From: Flavobacterium micromati
GTDB taxonomy: Bacteria; Bacteroidota; Bacteroidia; Flavobacteriales; Flavobacteriaceae
Reading direction: 5' to 3'
NCBI RefSeq assembly: GCF_900129585.1
Contig: NZ_FQWF01000005.1
Coordinates: 62,001-126,000, forward strand
DNA length: 64,000 nucleotides
Shown here piece after piece: positions 25,910 to 35,623 of this stretch. Both the position numbers and the translations under genes were made by a program. How positions within the stretch are numbered: the first letter of the stretch is position 1; every line of letters begins with the position of its first letter. Below the pieces are notes generated by a model, which made no database searches, was not told the DNA's origin, and saw only the letters and a list, made by a program, of their open reading frames with translations.

Positions 25910-28900
25910 TTATATATTTAAGTACTGTAAATCTAATTGGGTTTGGTTGAAATGTAATATTGTGTCTAAATATTCAACTTGAATGATTGTCGAATTTTCA
26001 AGACTTTGAATGTATTGAAAAAAGTCAATTTCTCCATTTTTATAACTACTGTTGGCAACTTTTATAATTTCATCTGATAATTTTTTTCCAAATGCATTAT
26101 AGTAATTTATCGCTTCCTGATATTTAGCTAATTCATTGGTTTTTTGTTTGATGTATTGCTCTATTTTTACTTCTTCATTTTGCTTTTGCTGTTCCCAACT
26201 TTGTAATTCTAACTTTGCAACTTTGGTTTTAGAAATATTCCCAGAGAATAATATTGGCAATGCCACACCAACTTGAAAACCATGTAAAGATTGTGATAAG
26301 CCGTTATTTTTGCCCTGAAAATATTCTAAATTAATATCAGGCAACCAATGCTGTTTTTGTAAAGTAATTTGGTTTTTAAAATTAGAAGTAACACTTTCTA
26401 AATAAGAACTGTAAAACACCTTACTTGAAGTCTCATTTACAATTTCTACTGGAGTAATTGAATTAGTTTTTATAATTATTTCTTCATCAGTTTGAAGTAA
26501 TGATTGTAGTAATTCATATTGCGCTTTTTTGTCTTTGTCTATTTGAGAAAGTTTAGTTCTTATTTGTCTAAATTTAGCTTGCGCCGTAATTTTCTCCAGA
26601 TAATTAGTTTCACCTAATTCAAAGCGTCTGTCGCTAGCTTTAGAGAAATTTTGATATAAGCTATCCAAATAAGAATACAATTTTTCTTGATTTTGTAAAT
26701 AAACTATCTGCTGATAAGATTTAGAAACGGCTAAGCTGAGCTTGTTTTTTTGAATGCTGAAGGTGGCTTTTTCTCTTTCAAATTCAGATTTAAAGACCTT
26801 TTCTTGTGCAGCGTAAACCGTAGGAAAAGCAAAGCGTTGCTGCGCACCAAAAACTCTAATAGGCAGATCGTTTAATGCTAAATTATTCTGATCAAAGCTG
26901 TAATAAATATTAGTTTTATCAAAAGTGTAAGCTGTTTTTATATTCGCTTCTGTTTTGTCAACTTGCAGTTGTGCTGCTCTTATACCTTTGTTATTTTGAA
27001 TTGCTGTAGACAATAAACCTTCTAATTCAGAATTAGAATTTTGTGCAAAAGTAAATGATGAACTTACTAATAATAAAATTAAAATGGTAAACTTTTGATT
27101 CGATTTCACATTTAATTTTTTGAAGTTTTTTTGTTCAAATATTTTATACAAAATGGGCAGTACAATCATAGTCAAAATTGTTGCTGTGAATAATCCGCCA
27201 ATTACTACAGTCGCTAATGGTCTTTGCACTTCTGCTCCTGCTGATGATGAAATTGCCATTGGTAAAAAACCTAAAGCGGCGGCTGATGCGGTTAGTAAAA
27301 CAGCACGCAATCTATCAGTAGTACCTTTTATAATTAATTCATCGATATCTTTCATGCCTTGATGTTTGAGTTCTTTAAAATGTTCAATAAGTACAATCCC
27401 GTTCAAGACTGCGATACCAAATAATGCAATGAATCCAACCCCAGCCGAAATACTGAATGGTAGATCTCGTATCCAAAGAAATAAAACGCCACCAACGGCT
27501 GAAAGTGGAATCGCAGAATAAACCATTAACGCTTCTTTTACTGATCCAAAAGCAAAATATAAAAGAACAAAAATCAGGAATAATGCTATAGGAACTGCAA
27601 TCAATAAACGTGCTTTAGCGCTTTGTAAATTTTCAAATTGTCCTCCATATTTAACATAATATCCAACGGGAAGCTTAATATTATTATCCACAATTTTTTG
27701 AATATCAGTAACCACACTTTGCAAATCTCGGTTTCTTACATTGATTCCCACAACAATTCTCCTATTGGTATCGTCACGTGAAATTTTTGCAGGACCTTCG
27801 GTGTATTCGATTGAAGCTAATTCACTAAGCGGAATTTGTTCTCCATTTGGAATTGAAACATATAAACTGCGTAAATCCTCAATATCGCGTCGATTGGTTT
27901 GCGCCAAACGAACAACCATGTCAAAACGTTTTTCCCCTTCAAACACATTTCCAACTGTTTTTCCGGCAAAGCCAAGAGAAATCATGTCGTTTAAATCAGA
28001 AATGTTTAGTCCGTAACGAGCAATTTTAGACCGATCGTAAATCACCGACATTTGTGGTAAACCCTCTGTTTTTTCTATTATTATATCTGATGCGCCTTCG
28101 ACTTTTGCGATCGCATTTTTTATTTCATGTGCTTTTTGTGCCAAAATATTTAAGTCTTCGCCAAAAACTTTCACTGCAATGTCAGAGCGAGTTCCCGATA
28201 TTAATTCGTTGAAACGCATTTCTATGGGTTGCGTAAATTCAATTTCCATGTTAGGAATTTCTTTCTCGAGAGCTGCTTTAATTTTGTCTGCTAATTCATC
28301 TTTGCTTGATGCCGAAGTCCATTCTGATTTTGGTTTTAATTTGACAATGACGTCACTTTCTTCCATTGACATTGGATCTGTTGGAACTTCAGCAGCGCCA
28401 ATTCTACTAATAACTTGAGTTACTTCAGGAAAATTTTTGAGAATGATTTTTTCTATTTTTGTCGTTGTAGCAATTGTTTTCGTCAGCGAGGTTCCCGTTT
28501 TTAAAACTGGCTGAATGACAAAATCACCTTCATCTAAAGTTGGAATAAATTCGCCTCCCATTGTTGCAAATAATCCTCCAGCCAATAATAGCAATCCTGC
28601 TGCGCTGTAAAGGATTTTTTTGGTGTTATTTATTGCCCAAGTAATTATAGGTAAATACCAAGAGTTTAGTCTGCGAATTAATTTTGCTGAGATTGAATTT
28701 GGATTTTCGGCTACAGGTTTTAAAAATAAAGACGAAACTACCGGAACATAAGTAAAACAGAAAATCATTGCACCTAATAAAGCAAAACTAAAAGTCATTG
28801 CCATAGGTTTGAACATTTTACCTTCAATTCCTGACAGTGAAAGAATGGGAATAAAAACAATTAAAATAATCAATTGACCAAAAATAGCCGAATTCATCAT

Positions 28901-30244
28901 TTTAGATGCACTTTGACGAGTAATGTCATCTATTGCTAACTGCCGTTCTTTTTTATCAAGATTTATTAAATGAGCTGATTTACTTGCTATTTGGAACGCA
29001 ATAAATTCAACAATAATTACTGCGCCGTCAATTATGATTCCAAAATCAATAGCGCCAAGACTCATTAAATTAGCATCAATTCCAAAAATATTCATAAACG
29101 AAATCGCAAATAGTAAGCACAATGGAATTACCGAAGCAACGACTAAACCAGAACGCCAATTTCCCAGTAACAAAACGACTACAAAAATTACAATTAAACA
29201 ACCTAAAATTAAGTTTTCGGCAACAGTGAAAGTCGTTTTTCCAACTAATTCGCTACGCTCTAAGAAACCATTAATGTAAACACCTTCTGGTAATGATTTT
29301 TGGATTTCGGTAACTCTATTTTTAACATCATCGATTACTTGTTTTGAATTTCCGCCTTTCAGCATCATAACTTGTCCTAAAACCTTTTCGCCTTCTCCAT
29401 TGCCAGTAATTGCTCCAAAACGGTTGGCATGACCGAAACGTATTTCAGCAACGTTTTTGATAAAAATAGGAACGCCGTTGTTATTAGCTACAACTATATT
29501 TCCTATGTCGTCTAGAGATTTTACTTTTCCTTCCCCTCGTATAAAATAACTTTGATTTACCTTTTCAATGTATCCTCCGCCAGCGATACTGTTGTTTTTT
29601 TCAAGTGCAGTAAAAATTTCGTTTGTCGTAATATTCATTGCTTTTAATCGCGCTGGGTCAATGGCAACCTCATATTGTTTTAAATAGCCACCCCAAGTGT
29701 TGATTTCTACAACTCCTTTTATACCTGATAATTGCCGTTTTACAACCCAGTCTTGAATAGTTCGCAAATCAGTAACCGAATAATTATCTTTGAATTCCGG
29801 CTTTACTTCTAATGTATATTGGTAAATTTCGCCAAGTCCTGTAGTTATTGGTCCCATTTCTGGTGTACCAAAACCTTGCGGAATTTTCTCTGTCGCTGCT
29901 TTAATTTTTTCAGCAATGAGCTGTCTTGGTAAATAGGTTCCCAAATCATCTTCAAAGACAATAGTAACAACCGATAAACCAAACTTAGAAATAGATCGAA
30001 TTTCAGTTACTCCAGGCAAATTTGCCATTTCAATTTCTACTGGATAGGTAATATACTGTTCAATATCCTGAGTAGAAAGATTTCTAGAAGTTGTAATTAC
30101 TTGCACCTGATTGTTAGTTACATCAGGAACGGCACCTATTGAAATTTGGAAAACAGAAAATATTCCAAATCCAAAAACTCCCAGCGTGAAAAGTAAAATA
30201 ATTAGTTTGTTTTTTAAACTGAAAGCTATAATTTTATCAAGCAT
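25910..30244 (-). CDS. CzcA-type heavy-metal RND pump fused to a TolC-like outer-membrane factor
   Basis: A 1444-residue fusion. Residues 1 to about 1040 form a complete HME-RND pump with twelve membrane helices. Around residues 400-413 lies GAIDFGIIIDGAVIIVE, the DFG..DGA..E form typical of the Co/Zn/Cd group rather than the Cu/Ag (CusA) group. After the last pump helix (IVLPILYKIFEQ) comes a hydrophobic signal-like segment, KFTILILLLVSSSFTFAQ (about 1050-1067), and then about 375 residues of CzcC/TolC-like coiled-coil sequence. Such fusions occur in Bacteroidetes. The internal signal may be cleaved to free the outer-membrane part. A double -7 box precedes it, apart from the upstream two-component genes. 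Confidence 0.93.
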   Translation of the reverse strand: MLDKIIAFSLKNKLIILLFTLGVFGFGIFSVFQISIGAVPDVTNNQVQVITTSRNLSTQDIEQYITYPVEIEMANLPGVTEIRSISKFGLSVVTIVFEDDLGTYLPRQLIAEKIKAATEKIPQGFGTPEMGPITTGLGEIYQYTLEVKPEFKDNYSVTDLRTIQDWVVKRQLSGIKGVVEINTWGGYLKQYEVAIDPARLKAMNITTNEIFTALEKNNSIAGGGYIEKVNQSYFIRGEGKVKSLDDIGNIVVANNNGVPIFIKNVAEIRFGHANRFGAITGNGEGEKVLGQVMMLKGGNSKQVIDDVKNRVTEIQKSLPEGVYINGFLERSELVGKTTFTVAENLILGCLIVIFVVVLLLGNWRSGLVVASVIPLCLLFAISFMNIFGIDANLMSLGAIDFGIIIDGAVIIVEFIAFQIASKSAHLINLDKKERQLAIDDITRQSASKMMNSAIFGQLIILIVFIPILSLSGIEGKMFKPMAMTFSFALLGAMIFCFTYVPVVSSLFLKPVAENPNSISAKLIRRLNSWYLPIITWAINNTKKILYSAAGLLLLAGGLFATMGGEFIPTLDEGDFVIQPVLKTGTSLTKTIATTTKIEKIILKNFPEVTQVISRIGAAEVPTDPMSMEESDVIVKLKPKSEWTSASSKDELADKIKAALEKEIPNMEIEFTQPIEMRFNELISGTRSDIAVKVFGEDLNILAQKAHEIKNAIAKVEGASDIIIEKTEGLPQMSVIYDRSKIARYGLNISDLNDMISLGFAGKTVGNVFEGEKRFDMVVRLAQTNRRDIEDLRSLYVSIPNGEQIPLSELASIEYTEGPAKISRDDTNRRIVVGINVRNRDLQSVVTDIQKIVDNNIKLPVGYYVKYGGQFENLQSAKARLLIAVPIALFLIFVLLYFAFGSVKEALMVYSAIPLSAVGGVLFLWIRDLPFSISAGVGFIALFGIAVLNGIVLIEHFKELKHQGMKDIDELIIKGTTDRLRAVLLTASAAALGFLPMAISSSAGAEVQRPLATVVIGGLFTATILTMIVLPILYKIFEQKNFKKLNVKSNQKFTILILLLVSSSFTFAQNSNSELEGLLSTAIQNNKGIRAAQLQVDKTEANIKTAYTFDKTNIYYSFDQNNLALNDLPIRVFGAQQRFAFPTVYAAQEKVFKSEFEREKATFSIQKNKLSLAVSKSYQQIVYLQNQEKLYSYLDSLYQNFSKASDRRFELGETNYLEKITAQAKFRQIRTKLSQIDKDKKAQYELLQSLLQTDEEIIIKTNSITPVEIVNETSSKVFYSSYLESVTSNFKNQITLQKQHWLPDINLEYFQGKNNGLSQSLHGFQVGVALPILFSGNISKTKVAKLELQSWEQQKQNEEVKIEQYIKQKTNELAKYQEAINYYNAFGKKLSDEIIKVANSSYKNGEIDFFQYIQSLENSTIIQVEYLDTILHFNQTQLDLQYLNI

Positions 30245-30264
30245 TTTTTATCTTATTTATACTT

Positions 30265-30285
30265 CAAAAGTAAGGCTCAAAGATA
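30265..30285 (-). promoter_or_regulatory. Two candidate -7 boxes for the efflux operon
   Basis: Minus strand: TATCTTTG (30278-30285) and TACTTTTG (30265-30272) both match TAnnTTTG, in the 57-base gap between the histidine kinase gene and the pump gene. They suggest the pump has its own promoter, possibly with alternative starts. No clear -33 TTG could be assigned. Confidence 0.45.
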
Positions 30286-30301
30286 TGAATTTCCTTAAGA
30301 A

Positions 30302-31696
30302 TTACTTAATTTGTGATTCACATAAGCTTAAAATTACACTTGTACCTTTACTTTCTTGACTGTTAATTACAATTTCAATTGCCAGCAACGAGCACAATCT
30401 GTTTACAATAGAAAGACCTAAACCCGTTCCTTTTATTTCTGGGTGATCACTGGATTTTGATCTGTAAAACGGATTATAAATCCTTTCTAAATCTTCTTGC
30501 GGTATTCCAATACCTGAATCGATGATATGACATTCAATTTTAGAATTGCTTTCTTTTATTTCAATTGTTAAACTTCCATTTTCATTCGAATATTTTACCG
30601 CATTTGAAATCAAATTATTAATTACAATTGAAAATAAATATAGATCCGTTTCGAAATAAAAATCTTTTGAAAAATCATTTGAAACTCCTATTTTTTTTAC
30701 TTTGATGGCTGAGGAATGGCGTGCAATTGTATCTAAAAATAACGCATTCAAATATACTTTCTCAGTTTTGATCGTTTGCTTTTGGTTTTCAAAACGAGCG
30801 AGTAAAAGCAGCTGATCGACTAAGTGATTTAAACGATTGACTTCTTTTACACAAAAATTGATCTTTTCCTCATACTGTGCGTGATCTCTAGGTTTTCGAA
30901 TTAGCACTTCGAGCGTTCCTTTAATAACTGTAAGTGGAGTTCGCAATTCATGTGACGCGTCCGAAGTAAATTGTTTTTCTCTTTTAATAGCAGTTTCAAT
31001 TCTATCTAATAAATTATTTATCGTTTGTGATAACACATACAATTCATCTTTGTTTGGAGGCAAAAGGATTCGAGAAGTCAAATTATCTGTGGTAATAATA
31101 TTAGAGGTCGTAATAATTGAACTTATAGGTTTTATAAATCGACCGGCAATAAATCGTGCGATAATGAAAAGTAAAATTAAAATAATAGGAAATGCTATTA
31201 TGAGCACTTCTGCTAAATTGTTGAGCACCATTGTCGCGTCTTCAAGCGACATAGCGATTATTATGTACCCAATTATTTTTGTTTTTTCGTAAATGGGAAC
31301 TTGTATTTGCCGGATTGCGCTATTGGCTAACTTAGTGTCGAAAAGGTTATTTTCGGCCTGGTCAGGTTTAAAAGCTAAACTAGATCGCTTAAGGTTAGGC
31401 GATTTTTCAATAACTTTTCCGTTGCTATCTGTAAACTGAATAAACACCGGATTTACGTCAAGCGTGTTGTGTTCTCGTTCTTTCCATTCCTCGCGATGAA
31501 TCAAATAAAAAGTATTGCCTTCAATTTTAATTTCATCAATATGTTTCTTCACTTCGCTAGTAATATCAGTATTTACGTGACTGTAAACACTAAATTTTAC
31601 TATAGAATAAATGATAAAGAAAACTACAAAAATTAATAAAGCAGTAGTTACAATATAATTGAAAGCGATTCTATTTTTAAAAGAAAGTTGCTCCAT
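30302..31696 (-). CDS. Sensor histidine kinase
   Basis: A 464-residue inner-membrane kinase. Transmembrane helix 1 is at about 12-34, a periplasmic sensor of about 130 residues follows, then helix 2 at about 163-185, a HAMP linker, the phospho-acceptor His249 in SDASHELRTPLTV, and the ATPase domain with N box (ISNAVKYSNENG), DSGIGIP (G1) and GTGLGLSIV (G2). The layout is that of CusS/CzcS-type kinases. It is 6 bases downstream of the response regulator gene and upstream of the RND pump genes, so it likely senses the metal or envelope stress that the pump relieves. Confidence 0.94.
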   Translation of the reverse strand: MEQLSFKNRIAFNYIVTTALLIFVVFFIIYSIVKFSVYSHVNTDITSEVKKHIDEIKIEGNTFYLIHREEWKEREHNTLDVNPVFIQFTDSNGKVIEKSPNLKRSSLAFKPDQAENNLFDTKLANSAIRQIQVPIYEKTKIIGYIIIAMSLEDATMVLNNLAEVLIIAFPIILILLFIIARFIAGRFIKPISSIITTSNIITTDNLTSRILLPPNKDELYVLSQTINNLLDRIETAIKREKQFTSDASHELRTPLTVIKGTLEVLIRKPRDHAQYEEKINFCVKEVNRLNHLVDQLLLLARFENQKQTIKTEKVYLNALFLDTIARHSSAIKVKKIGVSNDFSKDFYFETDLYLFSIVINNLISNAVKYSNENGSLTIEIKESNSKIECHIIDSGIGIPQEDLERIYNPFYRSKSSDHPEIKGTGLGLSIVNRLCSLLAIEIVINSQESKGTSVILSLCESQIK

Positions 31697-31702
31697 TTTT
31701 AA

Positions 31703-32365
31703 TTAATCATTAGCAATATATCCAACGCCTCGAACTGTTTTTATATAGTCTTGTTCGATTTTTAAATTCAATTTTTTACGTATCGCATTAATAAATACAT
31801 CAATAACACCGGTATCATATTCAAAATGAATGTCCCAAACATCTTCAATTATCTGATTTCTAGTGCATACATTTCCTTTGTTTTTGACTAAATAAGTAAG
31901 TAATTCAAATTCGCGTTGCGTCAAAGCTACTTCATTTTTATTGACTAAAACAAGATGTTTGGCTATAAAAATTTCTATTGTTCCAAGAGTAAGAATTTCA
32001 CTTTCTTTTTGCTTTCTAAAATGAATTTTAATACGCTCCAATAATTCGTCAAAGCTAAATGGTTTTTTAATATAATCATTCGCGCCGGCTTTGAGTCCTT
32101 CAATTGTTTCTTGAACGGTATCTTTAGCAGTTAAAAAAATAATTGGTGTCGTATTATTTTTCAACCGTATGGCTTTACAAAGTTCTAATCCGTTCATTTT
32201 GGGAAGCATCCAATCGAGTAAAATTAAATCAAAATTTTGTTTTTGAATTAATTCAAAACCTTGAAGTCCGTCAAAGGCACTGCTTATTTGATAGCCTTCC
32301 TCTTCTAAACCTTGTTGCAGAAACTGTACAATCCCCGCTTCGTCTTCTACAATTAGTATATGCAT
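31703..32365 (-). CDS. OmpR-family response regulator
   Basis: A 220-residue two-component regulator. The receiver domain (1-115) has acidic pocket residues Glu7/Asp8 (IVEDEAG), phospho-acceptor Asp51 (LLDWMLPKMNG), Thr and Lys (FLTAKD, KKPFSFDEL); the C-terminal winged helix (about 130-220) ends KTVRGVGYIAND as in OmpR/PhoB proteins. I used ATG 32365; a frame to 32416 would extend into the previous gene. It pairs with the kinase that follows 6 bases later and probably controls the RND efflux genes and perhaps the DUF3570/DUF4266 genes upstream. Confidence 0.94.
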   Translation of the reverse strand: MHILIVEDEAGIVQFLQQGLEEEGYQISSAFDGLQGFELIQKQNFDLILLDWMLPKMNGLELCKAIRLKNNTTPIIFLTAKDTVQETIEGLKAGANDYIKKPFSFDELLERIKIHFRKQKESEILTLGTIEIFIAKHLVLVNKNEVALTQREFELLTYLVKNKGNVCTRNQIIEDVWDIHFEYDTGVIDVFINAIRKKLNLKIEQDYIKTVRGVGYIAND

Positions 32366-32390
32366 AATTTCTGTTTTTTTAAAATATGGA

Positions 32391-33764
32391 TTATTGCATA
32401 ATAAATTTAAAAGCAATTGATGCTATATTAGCTTGTAAATGGTCACTACGTTCGTAATGATTAAATCTAAAATCAATATTCTTGATTCCAAATTCCCAAA
32501 TTTTTGCGGCTGTAAAAATATCAGTATAATTAATTCCAAAACCATATTGATTAGCATCAAAGGCCGCTAAATCAGCATCTGAAGTATAATATTTTTCGGT
32601 TGATAAATGAGTTTCATTCGGTGCATAATATTTAGAAGCAGTTTGTGCATAATAACGATACATTGGAGAAACAGTGAATCTATCAGATAATTTTATCGGA
32701 AGTTCAATATTGGCTGTATGAGCTTGAATGTTCCAATTATCAGAATAATAGCGATAATAAGTTCTAATTATAAACTTCTCACTCAAATAATAATTTAACC
32801 GGGCTCCAACTGGTATTTTAAATCGAGAATCTGGCAATCTTTCTATATCATCAGCTAGTTTATACACACCCACATTACTTGCATTTTCATAATTACTTAT
32901 GTATTGTGGCTGTCCAATATAGAAATTAGCTTTATCAGCAAAATATATTCGATGATATGGAGATGACAATAATCCTTGTTGTTGCACAATATCTGTAAAA
33001 AATGAAACTTGTAACTTCTTAGTTAGAACCTGAGAAAAACCTAGGGCGGCTGAAAATGAATTTCTCTTCACGCCACTTATTGATTCAAAAGCTGACGGAG
33101 CGTAAGCAGATGTTGACAAACCGTTTTGATTAAAAATAGATCGCCCAGCCAAATAGCCTTGATTTACAAAGTTTGAACCATAAATTGCATATTCATCTAA
33201 TTCTTTTGGATATATTGGTCGCCATTGATCTAAATAGGCATTTACTTTTAAACTCAATTCTGTGTTTTTCTCATTAAAAAGACTCGCAATTCCACCACCA
33301 AAACCTATTGAAGTATAATCATATTCATTTGAAAATGAAACATCAGTATTCCAAATAAAATTTCTGGAATCGCTGTTATGACTGTAATTTACAACTGCAG
33401 AAACTAACTGATCACTTTGAGAAGCACCAGATGAAGCTTGCCAAGGTGTGGGATTTGCACCAGAATCATAAGGATTTATATTGCTGGAAGAAGCAGAAGT
33501 ATAAGCTGAAATTCCTAAATCAACAGTTAAAACATCATCATCGTTCAAAGGCATCGCTACAATAATATTTAAAGCAACATCAGCAAGTTTTTCTGATCCA
33601 AGTCCACCCGATACGGCTGATCTCGCTCCATCTTGATCGTAATAACTGGTCAAAAAGTCAACTTCTATATTTTCTAGTACTCTTTTTTTAAATTCCGGTT
33701 CTTTATCTTGTGCAAATGCCGAAACAGACATTAAGATAAAAAGAGCTATAATTTTTATTTTCAT
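32391..33764 (-). CDS. DUF3570 outer-membrane-type protein
   Basis: A 457-residue protein with a signal peptide (MKIKIIALFILMSVSAFAQ). The rest is rich in alternating hydrophobic/aromatic stretches (FSAALGFSQVLTKKLQVSFF, RTYYRYYSDNWNIQAHTANI), ending in a Phe-rich strand (IASIAFKFIMQ), consistent with a beta-barrel. It matches DUF3570. Its N-terminal part contains SSGASQSDQ, which loosely resembles the S/T-G-A-S/T core flavinylated by ApbE, though the usual acidic context is missing. It lies after DUF4266 and ApbE genes, an arrangement that recurs in bacteria. Function not established. Confidence 0.85.
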   Translation of the reverse strand: MKIKIIALFILMSVSAFAQDKEPEFKKRVLENIEVDFLTSYYDQDGARSAVSGGLGSEKLADVALNIIVAMPLNDDDVLTVDLGISAYTSASSSNINPYDSGANPTPWQASSGASQSDQLVSAVVNYSHNSDSRNFIWNTDVSFSNEYDYTSIGFGGGIASLFNEKNTELSLKVNAYLDQWRPIYPKELDEYAIYGSNFVNQGYLAGRSIFNQNGLSTSAYAPSAFESISGVKRNSFSAALGFSQVLTKKLQVSFFTDIVQQQGLLSSPYHRIYFADKANFYIGQPQYISNYENASNVGVYKLADDIERLPDSRFKIPVGARLNYYLSEKFIIRTYYRYYSDNWNIQAHTANIELPIKLSDRFTVSPMYRYYAQTASKYYAPNETHLSTEKYYTSDADLAAFDANQYGFGINYTDIFTAAKIWEFGIKNIDFRFNHYERSDHLQANIASIAFKFIMQ

Positions 33765-33807
33765 TTTTTAACAAATTGAATTTTATTAACTAAACTGCTA
33801 TTATTCT

Positions 33808-34020
33808 TTAATTACAACCGCAGCCACCACCAGATTTCCCTCCATTAGCTCCAGCCGCAGCTTCGCGATACACTTGGAATGAAGTCTCGTATCGTTCTAC
33901 AGTTCGTGCCGTCAGTTTCATATCAGGATCGTTAATTTTTTCTTTTTCATATTCTTTTACAGGGCTGCAAGACTGCAACATTAATATTGAAAAAAATAGA
34001 AATACCATTTTCTTTGTCAT
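33808..34020 (-). CDS. DUF4266 small lipoprotein
   Basis: A 70-residue protein with a lipobox (LMLQSCSP, Cys18). The mature peptide has the DUF4266 pattern: KINDPDM, then RYETSFQVYREAAAGANGG and a Gly/Cys tail ending SGGGCGCN. The two closely spaced C-terminal cysteines could form a disulfide or bind metal. It sits between ApbE (15 bases upstream) and DUF3570 (43 bases downstream), with a thioredoxin-like gene before them; that context suggests extracytoplasmic redox chemistry. Confidence 0.88.
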   Translation of the reverse strand: MTKKMVFLFFSILMLQSCSPVKEYEKEKINDPDMKLTARTVERYETSFQVYREAAAGANGGKSGGGCGCN

Positions 34021-34035
34021 TTTAAATAATTTTAT

Positions 34036-35019
34036 TTATTTATATTTTTGAATGTCTATTCCTTTTGAGGAGTGAATTTTACCTTGATCATCAACAATAA
34101 TGCATTCAACACCTTTAATTTGGTTTACAAGGTCTAAACCTACTTCTACACCCATCACAAAAATTCCTGTTGCCATCGCATCGGCTATTTCGGTTTGTTT
34201 TGCAAAAACAGATATACTTACTATTCCTGTGGCCGGATAACCAGTTCGAGGATCTATAATATGAGAATAACGAATTCCATTAAAAATAACGTATTTTTCA
34301 TAACTGCCAGAAGTTTCGACAGCACTATCTTCTAATGGGAATGTGGCAAAAACTTTATTTTTATTCAAAGGATTCACAATGCCTATTGACCACAGTTTTC
34401 TATCTGGTTGTTTTCCCCAAGCATTAATATCTCCTGAAACATTGATAACTCCTGACAAACAGCCTTTTGAAAAAAGTAAATCTTTCACTTTATCAGCAAT
34501 ATACCCTTGACCTATTCCGCCTAAACCTAGTTTCATTCCGGCTAGTTTCAGGAAAATGGTGTGCTCACTTTTGTTTAAAATAATATTTTTATAGTCTATT
34601 TTCGCCACTGATTTTTTTATCGCTTCTGCTGTAGGCATTGTTTTCATACTGCCATCAAATTTCCATATTTTATCCATGGAAGCGTACGAAATATCAAATG
34701 CACCCTTTGTAATTTGGGAAATTTTGATGGAACGTTCTACTAAATCAAAAACTTCTGCATCTACTTTTACAGGTTTTATTCCTGCATTTCTATTTACGTC
34801 AGAAATTTGTGTAGTGGGAATCCAATCAGAAATTAAATTCTCGATTCGTTTTGTTTCGGCTATAGCCAAATCAATATACTCATTAGCTTTCACAGTATCT
34901 TTTGCGACAGCAGTAACTTCAAAAGGACTTCCCAACATATACATCTTGCGCTTGAGTGCAATTTGTGAAACTGCTGACAAACTAAGTAAGAGCGATACAG
35001 TAATCAATAAATTTGTCAT
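34036..35019 (-). CDS. apbE: FAD:protein FMN transferase (ApbE family)
   Basis: A 327-residue periplasmic enzyme that covalently attaches FMN to Thr/Ser of target proteins. A signal peptide is present (hydrophobic stretch in the first 20 residues). Family motifs: LGSPFEVTAVA near the N-terminus, GLGGIGQGYIADKV, GVINVSGDINAWG, HIIDPRTGYPATG and ADAMATGIFVMG, the last two contributing the Mg-binding Asp/Thr. Its start codon overlaps the stop of the thioredoxin-like gene as TAATG. No FMN-bind or NqrC-type target lies in the window; DUF4266 or DUF3570 are possible partners by position. Confidence 0.94.
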   Translation of the reverse strand: MTNLLITVSLLLSLSAVSQIALKRKMYMLGSPFEVTAVAKDTVKANEYIDLAIAETKRIENLISDWIPTTQISDVNRNAGIKPVKVDAEVFDLVERSIKISQITKGAFDISYASMDKIWKFDGSMKTMPTAEAIKKSVAKIDYKNIILNKSEHTIFLKLAGMKLGLGGIGQGYIADKVKDLLFSKGCLSGVINVSGDINAWGKQPDRKLWSIGIVNPLNKNKVFATFPLEDSAVETSGSYEKYVIFNGIRYSHIIDPRTGYPATGIVSISVFAKQTEIADAMATGIFVMGVEVGLDLVNQIKGVECIIVDDQGKIHSSKGIDIQKYK

Positions 35020-35453
35020 TATTTTTCGAAAGAATGAATGAGTTGAATGTATTCTTGAGGTGAAACGTTTTTATAACCAGTAATTCCCAATATAGTTCCT
35101 GATTTGTCTAACAGCAAGACCAGAGGAAAATTGCCTGATTTATTATAGCGATCTGCTAATTTTTTATTATTGGCAGTCACAGCTGCTGGCAATAAATTAG
35201 CTTTTTTCTTAGGGAAATCAGCTTTATAAACGATCCATTTTTGCTCTGCTTCTTTTTTGAACTCTTCAGATTGCCAAATGTTATTATCTAACTTTATACA
35301 CGGTGCACACCAGTCAGATCCTGAAAACACAAGAACTATATTTTTATTTTCAATGATAGCTTGGTTTTTTGCATCTTCAAAATTAGTTTTCCAATTTTGA
35401 GAAAATCCTATTGTTCCTAATAAAAGCATTATGTAAGTTATATTATTTTTCAT
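35019..35453 (-). CDS. Periplasmic thioredoxin-like protein
   Basis: A 144-residue protein with a signal peptide (MKNNITYIMLLLGTIGFSQ) and a thioredoxin fold. The active site is SDWCAPC (Cys49, Cys52); a cis-Pro region is present in GNFPLVLLLDK. It resembles the thioredoxin-7/DUF255-like proteins common in Bacteroidetes. It opens the set Trx-ApbE-DUF4266-DUF3570, overlapping apbE by one base, and probably keeps the Cys-rich DUF4266 tail or another partner reduced. Confidence 0.92.
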   Translation of the reverse strand: MKNNITYIMLLLGTIGFSQNWKTNFEDAKNQAIIENKNIVLVFSGSDWCAPCIKLDNNIWQSEEFKKEAEQKWIVYKADFPKKKANLLPAAVTANNKKLADRYNKSGNFPLVLLLDKSGTILGITGYKNVSPQEYIQLIHSFEK

Positions 35454-35572
35454 CTAGACTTCACAATTAAATTCAATGTAAAATTATTCTTTTTAATCTT
35501 TATTCGAAAAACAGAAATTTGATCTTAAGTCAATATTAATTATTATTCAAATCTTTAAAACTTCTAAATAAG

Positions 35573-35580
35573 TAAATTTG
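35573..35580 (+). promoter_or_regulatory. Candidate -7 box of the LTA-synthase-like gene
   Basis: TAAATTTG matches the TAnnTTTG consensus, 43 bases before the ATG at 35624, in the divergent spacer next to the thioredoxin-like gene. No convincing -33 TTG was found at the right distance. Confidence 0.4.
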
Positions 35581-35623
35581 TATATTAATTATAGTTTTTC
35601 ATTAAAAAAATAACACAATCTAA

